Position numbers and translations under genes: made by a program. Below, piece after piece: positions 34,725 to 43,974 of a DNA stretch of 64,000 bases. The DNA is from Henriciella sp. AS95 (GTDB taxonomy: Bacteria; Pseudomonadota; Alphaproteobacteria; Caulobacterales; Hyphomonadaceae), in the NCBI RefSeq assembly GCF_038900055.1, contig NZ_JBBMQM010000001.1, positions 620,001 to 684,000 on the forward strand. Direction: 5' to 3'. Under the pieces are notes generated by a model, which had not been told where the DNA came from, made no database searches, and saw only the letters and a program-made list of their open reading frames with translations. Each line of letters starts with the position of its first letter. Positions within the stretch are counted from its first letter, which is position 1.

Positions 34725-36566
34725 ATGAGCGCCGCCCCGAAATTGCCTGAGCACGAAACACCGCTGGACCTTTTGAAACGGGTCTATGGCTATGAGGCGT
34801 TTCGCGGTCTGCAAGACGACGTCATCGCTGATGTCATGGCGGGCAAGGACGTTCTCGCCGTGCTGCCGACGGGTGGCGGCAAGTCGCTTTGCTACCAGAT
34901 CCCCTCCATCCTGCGACCGGGTGTCGGCCTCGTCGTCTCGCCTCTGATCGCGCTGATGGCCGACCAGGTCGATGCGTTAAAGGCGCTGGGCGTTCGCGCA
35001 GAGCGGCTCGATTCCTCAATGTCTTACGAGGAAAAGACCGCCGCGCTGGAGGCTGCGTCTCGCGGCGAGATGGACATGCTCTACGTGTCGCCAGAAGCGC
35101 TCGCCAATGGCATGGGCCGACGGGTGTCGGGGCTCAACGTGTCCCTCATCGCCATCGATGAAGCGCACTGTGTCAGCCAGTGGGGCCATGACTTCCGCCC
35201 CGATTATCGCGCGCTGGACCGGTTGAAAGAGCTCTTTCCCGGTGTGCCGCGCATCGCCGTCACCGCGACCGCAGATGAGCGCACGCGCGATGATATCCTT
35301 GCCCAGCTCGACCTGACAGCGCCTGAGACCCACGTCGCAAGCTTTGACCGGCCCAACCTCACGCTTGGCGCAGAACCGAAAACAGGCGGCAAATCAGACC
35401 GCGTCGTTGCGCTCGTGAAAGCCCATAAGGGCGAGAGTGGCATTGTCTATGCCGCCACGCGTGACGGCACGGAAAAGCTGGCCGAGGCGCTGGAGCGGGC
35501 CGGCGTGCCGGCGCTCGCCTATCATGCCGGACTCGACAGCGAGATCCGCGCCGAGCGCCAGCGCCGTTTCCTGCTGGAAGAGGGCCTGACCATGTGCGCG
35601 ACCGTCGCTTTCGGCATGGGCGTCGACAAGCCGGATGTGCGCTTCGTCATCCACGCCGACCCGCCCAAGACGCTCGAAGCCTACTGGCAGGAAGTCGGCC
35701 GGGCAGGGCGTGACGGCAAACCGGCAGAGGGCTATGCGCTCTACGGCCCGGCCGATTTGCGCCGCTCGATCAGCTGGACGATGGAGAGCGATGCCTCTGA
35801 AGAGGTGCGCCGGGTCCAGCTCAACAAGACGCGGCAGCTCTTTGCGTTCTTTAATGGAACGGACTGCCGCCGCGGCGCGGTGCGAAAGTATTTCGGCGAA
35901 ACCAAAGTCGATCCATGCGGCGTCTGCGACAATTGCCAGCGCGAGCCGGGATCAGGATTTGATGCGACCAAGTTCGCCCAGATGGCGGTTTCCGCTGTCA
36001 TCCGGTGCGGCCAGCGCATCGGGCGGGGCCGGCTGATCATTCACCTCACAGGGCAGGCCAAGGATGGCTTCGACGAAGACCTTGCCAATCTCTCGACCTA
36101 TGGAATCGGCACCGATCTCTCAAAGCAGGGCTGGAACGCGGTGTTTGATGAGCTGCTATTCTCCGGACTGCTCGCCGAGAGCGGAGAAGTCATGCGGCCC
36201 GTCATCATCGTGCCGGACGCCGATGAGGCCAAGGCCCTGTTCCGGGGCGACCGCGAAGTCTGGCTGCGTGAGGACCCGAGCCAGCGCAAGTCGAGGCGTG
36301 CCAAGCGGGCTTCGGCCTCGGCGGTATCCATGGACATGTCGGATCGGGACCGCTCCCTCTTCGATGCGCTGCGGACCTGGCGGCTGGAAACCGCCAAGGC
36401 CAAGGGCGTGCCGCCTTATGTCATCTTCCACGACAAGACGCTCGCCGCCATCGCGCAGGAGCGCCCCTCCGGAGAGGACGGCCTTCGCGCGATTTCCGGG
36501 GTTGGCGAGAAGAAGGCGAGCCGCTACGCCGCTGAAATATCGAAACTTGTTGCTGACGCAGCTTGA
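34725..36566 (+). CDS. recQ: ATP-dependent DNA helicase RecQ
   Basis: 3'-5' helicase for recombination and fork repair, 613 residues. Helicase motifs are Walker A PTGGGKSLCYQ, DEAH box IDEAHCVSQWGHDFRPDY, SATAD-type VTATADERT, and motif VI region VGRAGRDG. The zinc-binding subdomain has DCRRGAVRKYFGE and CGVCDNC. Winged-helix and HRDC domains follow (RSLFDALRTWRLETAKA, GLRAISGVGEKKASRY). ATG 34725 gives the normal N-terminus. A TTG at 34689 would add twelve poorly conserved residues. Confidence 0.96.
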   Translation: MSAAPKLPEHETPLDLLKRVYGYEAFRGLQDDVIADVMAGKDVLAVLPTGGGKSLCYQIPSILRPGVGLVVSPLIALMADQVDALKALGVRAERLDSSMSYEEKTAALEAASRGEMDMLYVSPEALANGMGRRVSGLNVSLIAIDEAHCVSQWGHDFRPDYRALDRLKELFPGVPRIAVTATADERTRDDILAQLDLTAPETHVASFDRPNLTLGAEPKTGGKSDRVVALVKAHKGESGIVYAATRDGTEKLAEALERAGVPALAYHAGLDSEIRAERQRRFLLEEGLTMCATVAFGMGVDKPDVRFVIHADPPKTLEAYWQEVGRAGRDGKPAEGYALYGPADLRRSISWTMESDASEEVRRVQLNKTRQLFAFFNGTDCRRGAVRKYFGETKVDPCGVCDNCQREPGSGFDATKFAQMAVSAVIRCGQRIGRGRLIIHLTGQAKDGFDEDLANLSTYGIGTDLSKQGWNAVFDELLFSGLLAESGEVMRPVIIVPDADEAKALFRGDREVWLREDPSQRKSRRAKRASASAVSMDMSDRDRSLFDALRTWRLETAKAKGVPPYVIFHDKTLAAIAQERPSGEDGLRAISGVGEKKASRYAAEISKLVADAA

Positions 36567-36642
36567 TCGGAACCCTTGTTTTCCTCTCCCGTTGCCCTTT
36601 CATTGAAGGGGTCTAATTCGACATCGTAAAAAAGGAGGTCTG

Positions 36643-38196
36643 ATGACCAGCCAGAGAAACAAGGCGTCTGTCGTCGTGCGCAACGCAACCCTTGCGGACG
36701 TAGAGAAAATCGCCGCGTTGGTCATCAAGGTCTATGGCCGCCCTGCCGATGGGTATACGCCCGGCATGCTGCGGGGACAGATCTCCGCCTTTCCCGAAGG
36801 CCAGTTCCTGGTCGAGTATGACGGTGAAGTTGTCGGCTATGCGGCGAGCTTCCTCATTGCTGAAGAGCTGGGCCTCAGCCCGCACAACTGGATCGTGATT
36901 ACCGGCAATGGCTATGCGGCTCGTCATGACCCGAATGGTGACTGGCTCTATGGCATGGAAGTCTGCGTCGACCCGGACATCCGCCGCACCCGTATCGGTC
37001 AGCGTTTGTATGATGCCCGCAAACAGCTCTGCGAGAATCTTGAGCTGAAGGGCATCGTTTTCGGCGGCCGTATGCCAGGCTGGCGCCGCAAGCGAAAGAT
37101 CTATCCTGACCCCGCGGACTATGTTGCCGCCGTGCAAGCGCAGAAGATCACCGACCCGGTCATCCGCTACCATTTGCGGGCGGGGTTCGAGCCAATCGGT
37201 GTGCTGCGCAACTATCTCGACGAGGACACCGATTCCGGTGGCCATGCGACGCATATGGTCTGGCGAAACCCCTATGCCGAGGAAGTGAAACAGCCTCAGA
37301 AGCTGACCCAGCAGGTCAAGGAATCGGTGCGCGTCGCGACCGTCCAGGTGCAGATGCGGGCCGTCAAAAGCTTTGAGGAGTTCATCTCCAACGTCGAATA
37401 TTTCGTCGATGTCTGTTCCGATCGCCGCGCCGACTTTGTCGTCTTTCCGGAACTCTTCACCCTGCAGCTTCTCGCCTTTGAAAAGCGAAAACTGTCGCCC
37501 GCCGAATCCATAGAGGCGCTCACACGCTATACGCCGCGCTTCATTGAGGACATGCGAAACCTCGCCATCTCCTACAATATCAACATTATCGGTGGCTCCC
37601 ATCCAACGCGTACGGATGATGGCGATATCCAGAACGTTGCTTATGTCTTCCTGCGCGATGGGTCTGTCCATGCTCAGGAGAAAATTCATCCGACCCCGGA
37701 TGAACGCCACTGGTGGAACATCCAGGGCGGCGACAGTGTCGATGTCATCCCGACCGATTGCGGCCCGATTGGCGTGCTGATCTGCTATGATTCAGAGTTC
37801 CCGGAGCTTGCCCGCCGCCTCACTGATGAAGGCGCGCGTATCCTGTTTACGCCGTTCTGTACCGATAGCCGGCAGGGCTATTTGCGTGTGCGCTATTGCT
37901 GCCATGCCCGTTGCATCGAGAACCAGCTCTATGTCGTGACATCCGGCTGCACGGGCAATTTGCCCAATGTCGAGAACATGGACATCAACTACGCCCAGTC
38001 CGCCATTCTGACGCCGTGTGACTATCCGTTCGCCCGCGAAGGCATCGCCGCCGAGATCGCCGAGAATGTCGAGGCTGTCGTTATGGCTGATCTCGACCTC
38101 ACCGACCTGTCCTTCGCGCGCTCGGAAGGCACGGTTCGAAACCTGCGCGACCGCCGGTTCGACCTCTACCGGGTCAAATGGAATGATGGTGGATGA
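36643..38196 (+). CDS. GNAT acetyltransferase-nitrilase fusion
   Basis: A 517-residue two-domain protein. Residues about 10-215 are a GNAT-fold N-acyltransferase (MEVCVDPDIRRTRIGQRLYD carries the acetyl-CoA loop). Residues about 245-510 are a carbon-nitrogen hydrolase with an intact triad E270 (VVFPELFT), K347 (QEKIHPTPDE) and C381 (LICYDSEFPE). Fusions of this order form a recognised nitrilase branch with unknown substrate. The gene has an exceptionally strong ribosome site (AAGGAGG). Its stop overlaps the next gene by four bases, linking it to an AmpG-like transporter. Confidence 0.9.
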   Translation: MTSQRNKASVVVRNATLADVEKIAALVIKVYGRPADGYTPGMLRGQISAFPEGQFLVEYDGEVVGYAASFLIAEELGLSPHNWIVITGNGYAARHDPNGDWLYGMEVCVDPDIRRTRIGQRLYDARKQLCENLELKGIVFGGRMPGWRRKRKIYPDPADYVAAVQAQKITDPVIRYHLRAGFEPIGVLRNYLDEDTDSGGHATHMVWRNPYAEEVKQPQKLTQQVKESVRVATVQVQMRAVKSFEEFISNVEYFVDVCSDRRADFVVFPELFTLQLLAFEKRKLSPAESIEALTRYTPRFIEDMRNLAISYNINIIGGSHPTRTDDGDIQNVAYVFLRDGSVHAQEKIHPTPDERHWWNIQGGDSVDVIPTDCGPIGVLICYDSEFPELARRLTDEGARILFTPFCTDSRQGYLRVRYCCHARCIENQLYVVTSGCTGNLPNVENMDINYAQSAILTPCDYPFAREGIAAEIAENVEAVVMADLDLTDLSFARSEGTVRNLRDRRFDLYRVKWNDGG

Positions 38197-39497
38197 GCCT
38201 TCCGGCGCTCAGCGAGCACAAGCCGCTCCGGCTTGGCAGCCTGATGCTTCTCTACGCGGCGCAGGGGGCGCCTGAAGGTCTTCTCTACATCGCCATCCCC
38301 GCCTGGTTTGCGTCGCAAGGCGTCAGCCCCGAGGCGATCGGCGGGTATATCGCAATCATCCTGCTGCCATGGAGCTTCAAGCTCTTCAATGGCGTGCTGA
38401 TGGACCGCTTCACCTGGCTGCCCATGGGGCGCAAGCGGCCATGGCTCATCCTCGCGCAGCTCATCCTCATCGGCAGTCTGGTCTGGTTTGCGGGCCTCAG
38501 CGAGCCGACGGAAAGTTTCTACTGGTTTGCAGCCGCAGGCTTTGCGGTGAATTTCGCGGGTGCCTTTCAGGACGTTTCCATTGATGGCATGGCGATCGAC
38601 ATTTTGAGCGAGGAAGAACGCGCCACGGCCAATGGCCTGATGTGGGGCGGCAAGACGCTGGGTACGGCGGGGTTCGCCTTCCTGACCGGCAAGCTTATCA
38701 GCGATCAGGGCCATCAGCTTGCGGCGCTGGCCACAGCAGGCTTTGTGGCGCTGGTCATGCTCGCGCCTCTCTTCCTGCGGGAGCGGCCCGGCGAAAAACT
38801 GATGCCATGGACCAGCGGTGAAGCTGCAGACATCGCGCGAGAGCGACAGCTGACGCGCTGGTGGCCTTTGCTGAAGTCGGTTGGCGCTGCCATGGTGAAA
38901 CCGGCCAGCCTTTTGCTTGGCGCGGGGGTCCTCATCGCCTTTGCCGCCTACGGCCTGAAGACCGCGTTTTCGCCGTCGCTTGCCGTGCAGGACCTGGAAT
39001 GGAACCGTGAGCTTTTCACTGAACGCGATGCGCTGGCCGACCTGATCGGCGGCCTGTTCGGCATCTTCGTCTCGGGCTGGCTCGCCGACAAGGTCGGGCC
39101 CATGAGGGCGCTTGGTGCGGCTTTGCTCGGCATGGCCGTCCTCAATGCCTGCGCCGCCATCTGGTGGACGTCCGGCGACTTCTATTTCGCCTATCTGCTG
39201 ATCTACAGCGTGCTCTTCGTCCTCATGTCGGTCTGCACCTATGCCATCGCCATGGGCCAATCGAGGGGCACGGTTGCAGCGACGCAATTCTCCATCTTCA
39301 TGGCGCTTCTGAATTTCGGGACGAGTCTCGGCGCCGCCCGGCTGGAAGGCCTGCGCGCGAGTGGTGGCTATGATGCCGCCTTCCTCGCCTGCGCCGTGCT
39401 CAGCATTGCCGCGATCGTCTTTTATGGTTTGTCGGTACGCCTGAGCGGGCGCGCCACGCCGTCACCCGTCCTGCGCGACCAGGAAATGCGCCTGTAG
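38193..39497 (+). CDS. MFS transporter, AmpG-like
   Basis: A 434-residue major facilitator protein with twelve hydrophobic segments. The opening LYAAQGAPEGLLYIAIPAWF and the block FAGAFQDVSIDGMAIDIL resemble AmpG permeases, which import muropeptides or similar glycopeptides. Its ATG overlaps the stop of the GNAT-nitrilase gene (ATGA). One plausible reading is a transporter bringing in an amide-containing substrate for that enzyme. The 3' end overlaps the convergent thioesterase gene by 36 bp. Confidence 0.85.
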   Translation: MSLPALSEHKPLRLGSLMLLYAAQGAPEGLLYIAIPAWFASQGVSPEAIGGYIAIILLPWSFKLFNGVLMDRFTWLPMGRKRPWLILAQLILIGSLVWFAGLSEPTESFYWFAAAGFAVNFAGAFQDVSIDGMAIDILSEEERATANGLMWGGKTLGTAGFAFLTGKLISDQGHQLAALATAGFVALVMLAPLFLRERPGEKLMPWTSGEAADIARERQLTRWWPLLKSVGAAMVKPASLLLGAGVLIAFAAYGLKTAFSPSLAVQDLEWNRELFTERDALADLIGGLFGIFVSGWLADKVGPMRALGAALLGMAVLNACAAIWWTSGDFYFAYLLIYSVLFVLMSVCTYAIAMGQSRGTVAATQFSIFMALLNFGTSLGAARLEGLRASGGYDAAFLACAVLSIAAIVFYGLSVRLSGRATPSPVLRDQEMRL

Positions 39498-39884
39498 CGC
39501 TGTGACGAGCTTTCTGCGGTCCTCGCCCTGCCAGGCTTCGGCGCGCACGCTAGCCATCCGCCGGCCGAGTTTGTGCACGATGGCGCGGGCATAAAGGTCG
39601 CCGCCGCCCTTGGCGGAACGGAGATAATCGACCGTGATGTTGATCGGCTTTGGCGGTCGGTTCAGGTCTGACTCGAGGAAAACGCCAGCCATGGCCGTCA
39701 ATTCCAGAAAAGCCCCGGTGCAGCCCCCATGCAGTGCGTTGATGGCTACGTTTCCCAGCAACCTTTCCTGATAAGGCAGGGTCGCGATCATCTCGCCATC
39801 GCGGATGTCACACTCCATACCGAGAAAGGTCGCAAACGGCATGCGGGCGAGAAAGGCCTGCAGGTCTTGAAGGCGTTCGGTCAT
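39462..39884 (-). CDS. PaaI-type hotdog thioesterase (first of a tandem pair)
   Basis: A 140-residue hotdog-fold acyl-CoA thioesterase. The active-site helix region is AINALHGGCTGAFLELTAMA, where HGG marks the PaaI/YbgC-like group, and the strand INITVDYLRSAKGGGDLYA is the usual dimer strand. It follows the second thioesterase gene with a 4-bp overlap, so the two may form a heteromer or act in sequence. The acyl substrate is unknown. It overlaps the end of the MFS gene. Confidence 0.88.
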   Translation of the reverse strand: MTERLQDLQAFLARMPFATFLGMECDIRDGEMIATLPYQERLLGNVAINALHGGCTGAFLELTAMAGVFLESDLNRPPKPINITVDYLRSAKGGGDLYARAIVHKLGRRMASVRAEAWQGEDRRKLVTALQAHFLVAQDG

Positions 39885-40396
39885 ATCTCGTCTCCGAGCA
39901 TTTCGTTTGCCATGTTCAGAGCTGTGTTCCCGCTGGCCCAGCGTGAAATATCATTCAGCGCGAAGGTCGCGGCCGCCGTCGCAATCACCTTGTCACGGCT
40001 CTCATGATAGGCCCATGCGCGGGTGAAGGCGACACTGCGGGTAACATGATAGCACTCCGCCTCGGCGAGGATCTGGCGGCCTTTCTCGGCTGGTCTCATA
40101 TAGTCAATGCGCAGGTCGAGCGTCGCCATCGACATCGGCTTGGCCAGCGCGGTGGTGATGCAAACTCCCGACAGATTGTCGAGCAGGGCGGTCAGCACGC
40201 CCCCGTGAATGACACCGGTGTCCGGGTCCCCGACAAGGTCTTCGCGCCAGTCGACCTTCGCAAAGGCGCGGCCCTTCTCCAGCTTCGTCAGCTTGAGACC
40301 CAGCGCTTGCGCCCACGGGACAGCGTCCATGATGCGCGAGGCATGCTCCTGCATCACTTTCAGCATCTTATCCTGTGGGTCTTCTGCTGAACTCAT
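39881..40396 (-). CDS. PaaI-type hotdog thioesterase (second of the pair)
   Basis: A 171-residue hotdog protein. The active-site helix is DTGVIHGGVLTALLDNLSGV and the dimer strand LDLRIDYMRPAEKGRQILA. An N-terminal helical extension (MLKVMQEHASRIMDAVPWAQ) is slightly longer than usual. It is the upstream gene of the pair (4-bp overlap with the next) and diverges from a flavin monooxygenase, with 100 bp between them. The paralogues are only distantly similar, so the duplication is old or the genes were recruited separately. Confidence 0.88.
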   Translation of the reverse strand: MSSAEDPQDKMLKVMQEHASRIMDAVPWAQALGLKLTKLEKGRAFAKVDWREDLVGDPDTGVIHGGVLTALLDNLSGVCITTALAKPMSMATLDLRIDYMRPAEKGRQILAEAECYHVTRSVAFTRAWAYHESRDKVIATAAATFALNDISRWASGNTALNMANEMLGDEI

Positions 40397-40496
40397 AGGG
40401 TGGCTTCCTGCTTCCGCTACGTGGAATTGACGAATAGTGACGCGTCGATACCATCCTTACCAGCCAGCGCAACCAATGACGCGGCGGGAGGAAAAT

Positions 40497-41828
40497 ATGG
40501 CAGCCACGTCGGCCTCAAGAGGCAAGGCTTGCATCATCGGGGCAGGCTGCTCCGGTTTCACAATGGCAAAGCGGCTGAAGGATTACGCCATTGCGTATGA
40601 TTGTTTCGAGAAATCGGACAATATTGGCGGCAACTGGTACTACAAGAATCCGAACGGGCTCTCCTCGTGCTATCAGAGCCTGCACATCGATACATCGAAG
40701 TGGCGTCTCGCCTTTGAGGATTTCCCTGTGCCCGACGATTGGCCGGACTTCCCCCACCATGCTCAGCTGCTCCAGTACTTCCACGATTATGTCGACCATT
40801 TCGATTTGCGCGACACCATTACCTTTAACACCGAAGTGACCTCTGCCAGGCGCCGCGATGATGGCGATTGGGACGTCACACTCTCGACCGGTGAAACCCG
40901 CACCTATCAGTGGCTCTTCGTTGGCAATGGCCATCATTGGGATGCGCGCACGCCGACATATCCCGGTGAGTTCAACGGCTATCAGGTCCACTCCCACCAC
41001 TATCGCGACCCGTTCGAGCCCTATGACTTTCGCGGCAAGCGCGTCATGATCGTCGGCGCGGGCAATTCGGCGATGGATATCTCGTCTGAACTGTCCCAGC
41101 GCCCCCTGGCTGAGAAACTCTTCATCTCCATGCGGCGCGGCGTCTGGGTCATGCCGAAGTATCTGAATGGCCAGCCGGCCGATAAAGCGGCGCTACCGAC
41201 CTGGCTGCCGACTGGGCTTGGCCGCAAGCTGGCGCGCAAGATGATCAAGAAGAATATCGGCAATATGGAAGATTACGGCCTTCCCAAGCCAGATCATGAG
41301 CCGCTGGATGGTCATCCATCCGTCTCTGGCGAATTCCTGACGCGGGTCGGCTGTGGGGATATCACGCCAAAAGGCGCGATTGAGAAACTCGATGGCGATG
41401 GCGTTGTCTTCACAGATGGCACGCGCGAACAGCTCGATGCGATCATCTGGGCGACGGGCTACAATGTCAGCTTCCCCTTCTTCGATGACCCGGAGCTTCA
41501 GCCGGTCGAAAACAGATTCCCGCTGTTCAAGCGCATGGTGAAGCCGGGCTATGAAAACCTCTTCTTTCTTGCGCTCGCCCAGCCCCTGCCGACGCTCGTC
41601 AATTTCGCCGAGCAGCAGTCAAAGCTCTGCGCGGCCCTGATCGCAGGAGAGTATGAACTGCCGTCTGCTGACGAGATGGATCGGATCACCAAGGCTGACG
41701 AAGCGTTTCACACCGGGCATTTCTACGACGCGCCAAGGCACACGATGCAGGTGGACTTTAACGCATATGTAAAAGATCTTATGAAAGAGATTGCGCGGGG
41801 GCAGAAGCGGGCCAAAGCCATGGCGTGA
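40497..41828 (+). CDS. Flavin-containing monooxygenase (group B)
   Basis: A 443-residue FAD/NADPH monooxygenase that oxidises a soft nucleophile or ketone. The FAD motif is CIIGAGCSGFTMAK (GxGxxG) with ENIGG-like EKSDNIGGNWYY. The FMO fingerprint is FVGNGHHWDARTPTYPG. The NADPH motif is VMIVGAGNSAMDISSEL. A closing ATGYN-type motif is present (IIWATGYNVSFPF). ATG 40497 has GGGAGGA five bases upstream. Two in-frame starts further upstream lack a ribosome site. Close relatives include dimethylaniline and trimethylamine monooxygenases, but the substrate is not predictable here. Confidence 0.9.
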   Translation: MAATSASRGKACIIGAGCSGFTMAKRLKDYAIAYDCFEKSDNIGGNWYYKNPNGLSSCYQSLHIDTSKWRLAFEDFPVPDDWPDFPHHAQLLQYFHDYVDHFDLRDTITFNTEVTSARRRDDGDWDVTLSTGETRTYQWLFVGNGHHWDARTPTYPGEFNGYQVHSHHYRDPFEPYDFRGKRVMIVGAGNSAMDISSELSQRPLAEKLFISMRRGVWVMPKYLNGQPADKAALPTWLPTGLGRKLARKMIKKNIGNMEDYGLPKPDHEPLDGHPSVSGEFLTRVGCGDITPKGAIEKLDGDGVVFTDGTREQLDAIIWATGYNVSFPFFDDPELQPVENRFPLFKRMVKPGYENLFFLALAQPLPTLVNFAEQQSKLCAALIAGEYELPSADEMDRITKADEAFHTGHFYDAPRHTMQVDFNAYVKDLMKEIARGQKRAKAMA

Positions 41829-41856
41829 GGCCCTGTAGCCAGCGGGTCAGGTTATC

Positions 41857-42525
41857 ATGAGAAAAGTCGCCCTAACTGTTTCGCTCATTGGGCTCTGGCT
41901 GGCCGGGTGCTCGACCACGCCGCCCCGGGTGGCGCCGCCGCCAGCGATCACCAAAACCGCGACCGTCAAAGCGGTGCAGGGCCCGTTCCAGCCCGACGCC
42001 AATCTTTATCTCTGCCCGAGCAGTACCGTTACCAACGCCTTCGAGGCCGATCCGAACAATCGCATCCTGAACTTCAATCCGATCGTGCTGGTTGACGGCA
42101 AGGTCGTCTTGACGCCTGTGCCCATGAACAATGCGTGCATGACCTCCGGCTTCGGGAAGCGGTCAGGGCGGGTCCATAAGGGCCTGGACGTGAAAGCCCG
42201 CCCGGGGTCCCAGATCTACTCAGCCGCGCCCGGTATCATCAGGGAAGCCGATTACAGTACGGGCTTCGGCAATTATATCGTGATCGATCACGGCCAGGGC
42301 ATCTTTACGCGCTATGCCCACATGTCGGGTTTTTCGCCAGGTATCCACCAGGGCATGTCGATCGGGTTTGGTCAGCCGCTCGGCTTAATCGGCCAGTCTG
42401 GCAACGCGACCGGTATTCACCTTCATTTCGAAGTGCTGACGGGCAATTACAACACGCCAAAACGCTCATTCGGGCTCACGGCGCGTGACCCGCTCTCCTT
42501 TCCGCCCTATGCGGGAGCGGGCTGA
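41857..42525 (+). CDS. M23 (LytM-type) peptidoglycan endopeptidase lipoprotein
   Basis: A 222-residue lipoprotein (signal LIGLWLAGC, cysteine at residue 18). The C-terminal LytM domain keeps its zinc ligands: H and D in GRVHKGLDVKARPGS and H-x-H in GIHLHFEVLTG, so it should be an active cross-link hydrolase rather than a degenerate activator. An N-terminal segment with NAFEADPNNRILNFNPIV is unassigned. It stands between the monooxygenase (28 bp) and the DUF6498-like gene. Confidence 0.88.
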   Translation: MRKVALTVSLIGLWLAGCSTTPPRVAPPPAITKTATVKAVQGPFQPDANLYLCPSSTVTNAFEADPNNRILNFNPIVLVDGKVVLTPVPMNNACMTSGFGKRSGRVHKGLDVKARPGSQIYSAAPGIIREADYSTGFGNYIVIDHGQGIFTRYAHMSGFSPGIHQGMSIGFGQPLGLIGQSGNATGIHLHFEVLTGNYNTPKRSFGLTARDPLSFPPYAGAG

Positions 42526-42598
42526 ACGGCTTTTGCCGGTCGGGGGCATTGGGGATGCGGATGAAGCGTGAGACAGCACCGATTGCGAGCGCGCGTCC

Positions 42599-43303
42599 AT
42601 GCTGAGCTGGCTGGACCCGCAAACCCTGTCGCGCACCTATCGCGACCCGATCGCCTGGGCGATCCTGCTGGTCGACCTCTTCCCGATTTATGCGATTTTT
42701 GCCTATGGCTGGGACGCGACCTCGCTGGTCTTCCTGTACTGGCTCGAAAACCTCGTCATTGGAGCGATGACCCTGCTTCGAATGGCAGTGACGACTGTGA
42801 ATTGGGGGCCATTCGGTCCCACCGTCATGCTCGTCATGGGACCGTTTTTCACCTTTCACTATGGCATGTTCTGCTTTGTGCACGGTGTGTTTCTGGTCGT
42901 GATGGCGCAGCTCGGTGCAGGGAGCGAACCACCCTTTCCAACGCCGACTGGTGTGATTGACTATGCCCTGCCTAGCGGCCGCCACATGATCGTCTTCGTC
43001 GGCGCCATCATTGGCCTGCAGATGCTTCTTTTCCTGCGGGATTTCCTCGGACGAGGCGAATTTCGTGAGAGCGATCCAATGACTGAGATGGCCAAGCCTT
43101 ATGGGCGTATTGTCGTCCTTCATATTGGTATTTTTGTTGGCTTCGGCCTGATGCTGGCGCTCGGCCAACCAATGCTTGGCGTGCTTGGCCTGATCGCATT
43201 GCGCGCGATGTGGGGCGTCTACCAGACGGTCCTCCGGCGCATCGCGATTGATGAAGAACAGGATGACGCAGCATTTAAAGTTGACGAGGCGTCACGAATT
43301 TGA
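42599..43303 (+). CDS. DUF6498-like integral membrane protein
   Basis: A 234-residue membrane protein with about six hydrophobic segments. The conserved feature is the motif SLVFLYWLENLVIGAMTLLR followed by FFTFHYGMFCFVHGVFLV, histidine-containing helices typical of the DUF6498 group. The function is unknown; the paired histidines could bind metal or haem (inference). It lies 73 bp after the LytM gene and 31 bp before a TetR gene. Confidence 0.72.
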   Translation: MLSWLDPQTLSRTYRDPIAWAILLVDLFPIYAIFAYGWDATSLVFLYWLENLVIGAMTLLRMAVTTVNWGPFGPTVMLVMGPFFTFHYGMFCFVHGVFLVVMAQLGAGSEPPFPTPTGVIDYALPSGRHMIVFVGAIIGLQMLLFLRDFLGRGEFRESDPMTEMAKPYGRIVVLHIGIFVGFGLMLALGQPMLGVLGLIALRAMWGVYQTVLRRIAIDEEQDDAAFKVDEASRI

Positions 43304-43334
43304 TTGCTGACGGTTCAGGCAGAAAGCATCCAGC

Positions 43335-43961
43335 ATGTCGATTTCCAGACCCGCGCAGACCCTCGGCAAGAGAGAGCGCACAAAGGCCGCCAATCGCGAT
43401 GCGATCCTGAAGGCCGGCCGGCGTGTTTTTGCCCGCCTCGGCGTTGAGGCGACGACGGTGCGCGACATTATCCGCGAAACCGATCTCGCAGCGGGCACTT
43501 TCTACAACTACTTCAAGTCCAAGGAAGAAATCTTCCAGGCGATCGCCGATGAAAGCGCCAAGCGGTTTCGGCCCAAGCTGGCGACGGTGCGCCATCGGGC
43601 GTCTACGCTGGAGGAGTATATCCGTGCCGCCTACCGCGAATATTTCCAATGGCTCAAGGAAGAGAATGAGGACGATATTCGCGACGGCGCGCCGCACGCG
43701 GCCCTGGTCGGCGTGCGCGTCGATACGCCCGAAATGCACGCTGTGTTCGATGAAATCCGCAATGACCTTGAGGCCATTGCCAAGGAGGCGAGAATTGCGC
43801 TTTCCGATTCCGAATATTTCACTGCCGCCGCGATAGGCATTGCGCGCGAGCTCGGTGATCATATGCTGACGCGGCGGCCGGTAAACGTTGACGGCGCCAC
43901 TGAATTTGCGACCCGGTTGCTGCTTGAGGGCGGCGCCTCGCTCGCCCAGGAAACGAATTGA
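43335..43961 (+). CDS. TetR-family regulator linked to an esterase
   Basis: A 208-residue repressor with a classic N-terminal HTH: AGRRVFARLGVEATTVRDII, then ETDLAAGTFYNYFKSKEEIF. It lies 13 bp upstream of an HSL-type esterase gene on the same strand, which suggests it controls the esterase and itself. The ligand could be an ester or fatty acid (inference). It is unrelated in detail to the two RPxGVRN-type TetR proteins elsewhere in the window. Confidence 0.9.
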   Translation: MSISRPAQTLGKRERTKAANRDAILKAGRRVFARLGVEATTVRDIIRETDLAAGTFYNYFKSKEEIFQAIADESAKRFRPKLATVRHRASTLEEYIRAAYREYFQWLKEENEDDIRDGAPHAALVGVRVDTPEMHAVFDEIRNDLEAIAKEARIALSDSEYFTAAAIGIARELGDHMLTRRPVNVDGATEFATRLLLEGGASLAQETN

Positions 43962-43974
43962 GGGAGACGGCCTG

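Noticed and set aside
36594-36609. CCCTTtcattgAAGGG between recQ and the GNAT-nitrilase gene
   Set aside because: A 5-bp stem with no U-run; too weak for a terminator or riboswitch call.
38166-39287. A 373-codon frame antisense to the AmpG-like gene
   Set aside because: The plus-strand protein has twelve clear membrane segments; the antisense product is rich in R, E and H with no family pattern.
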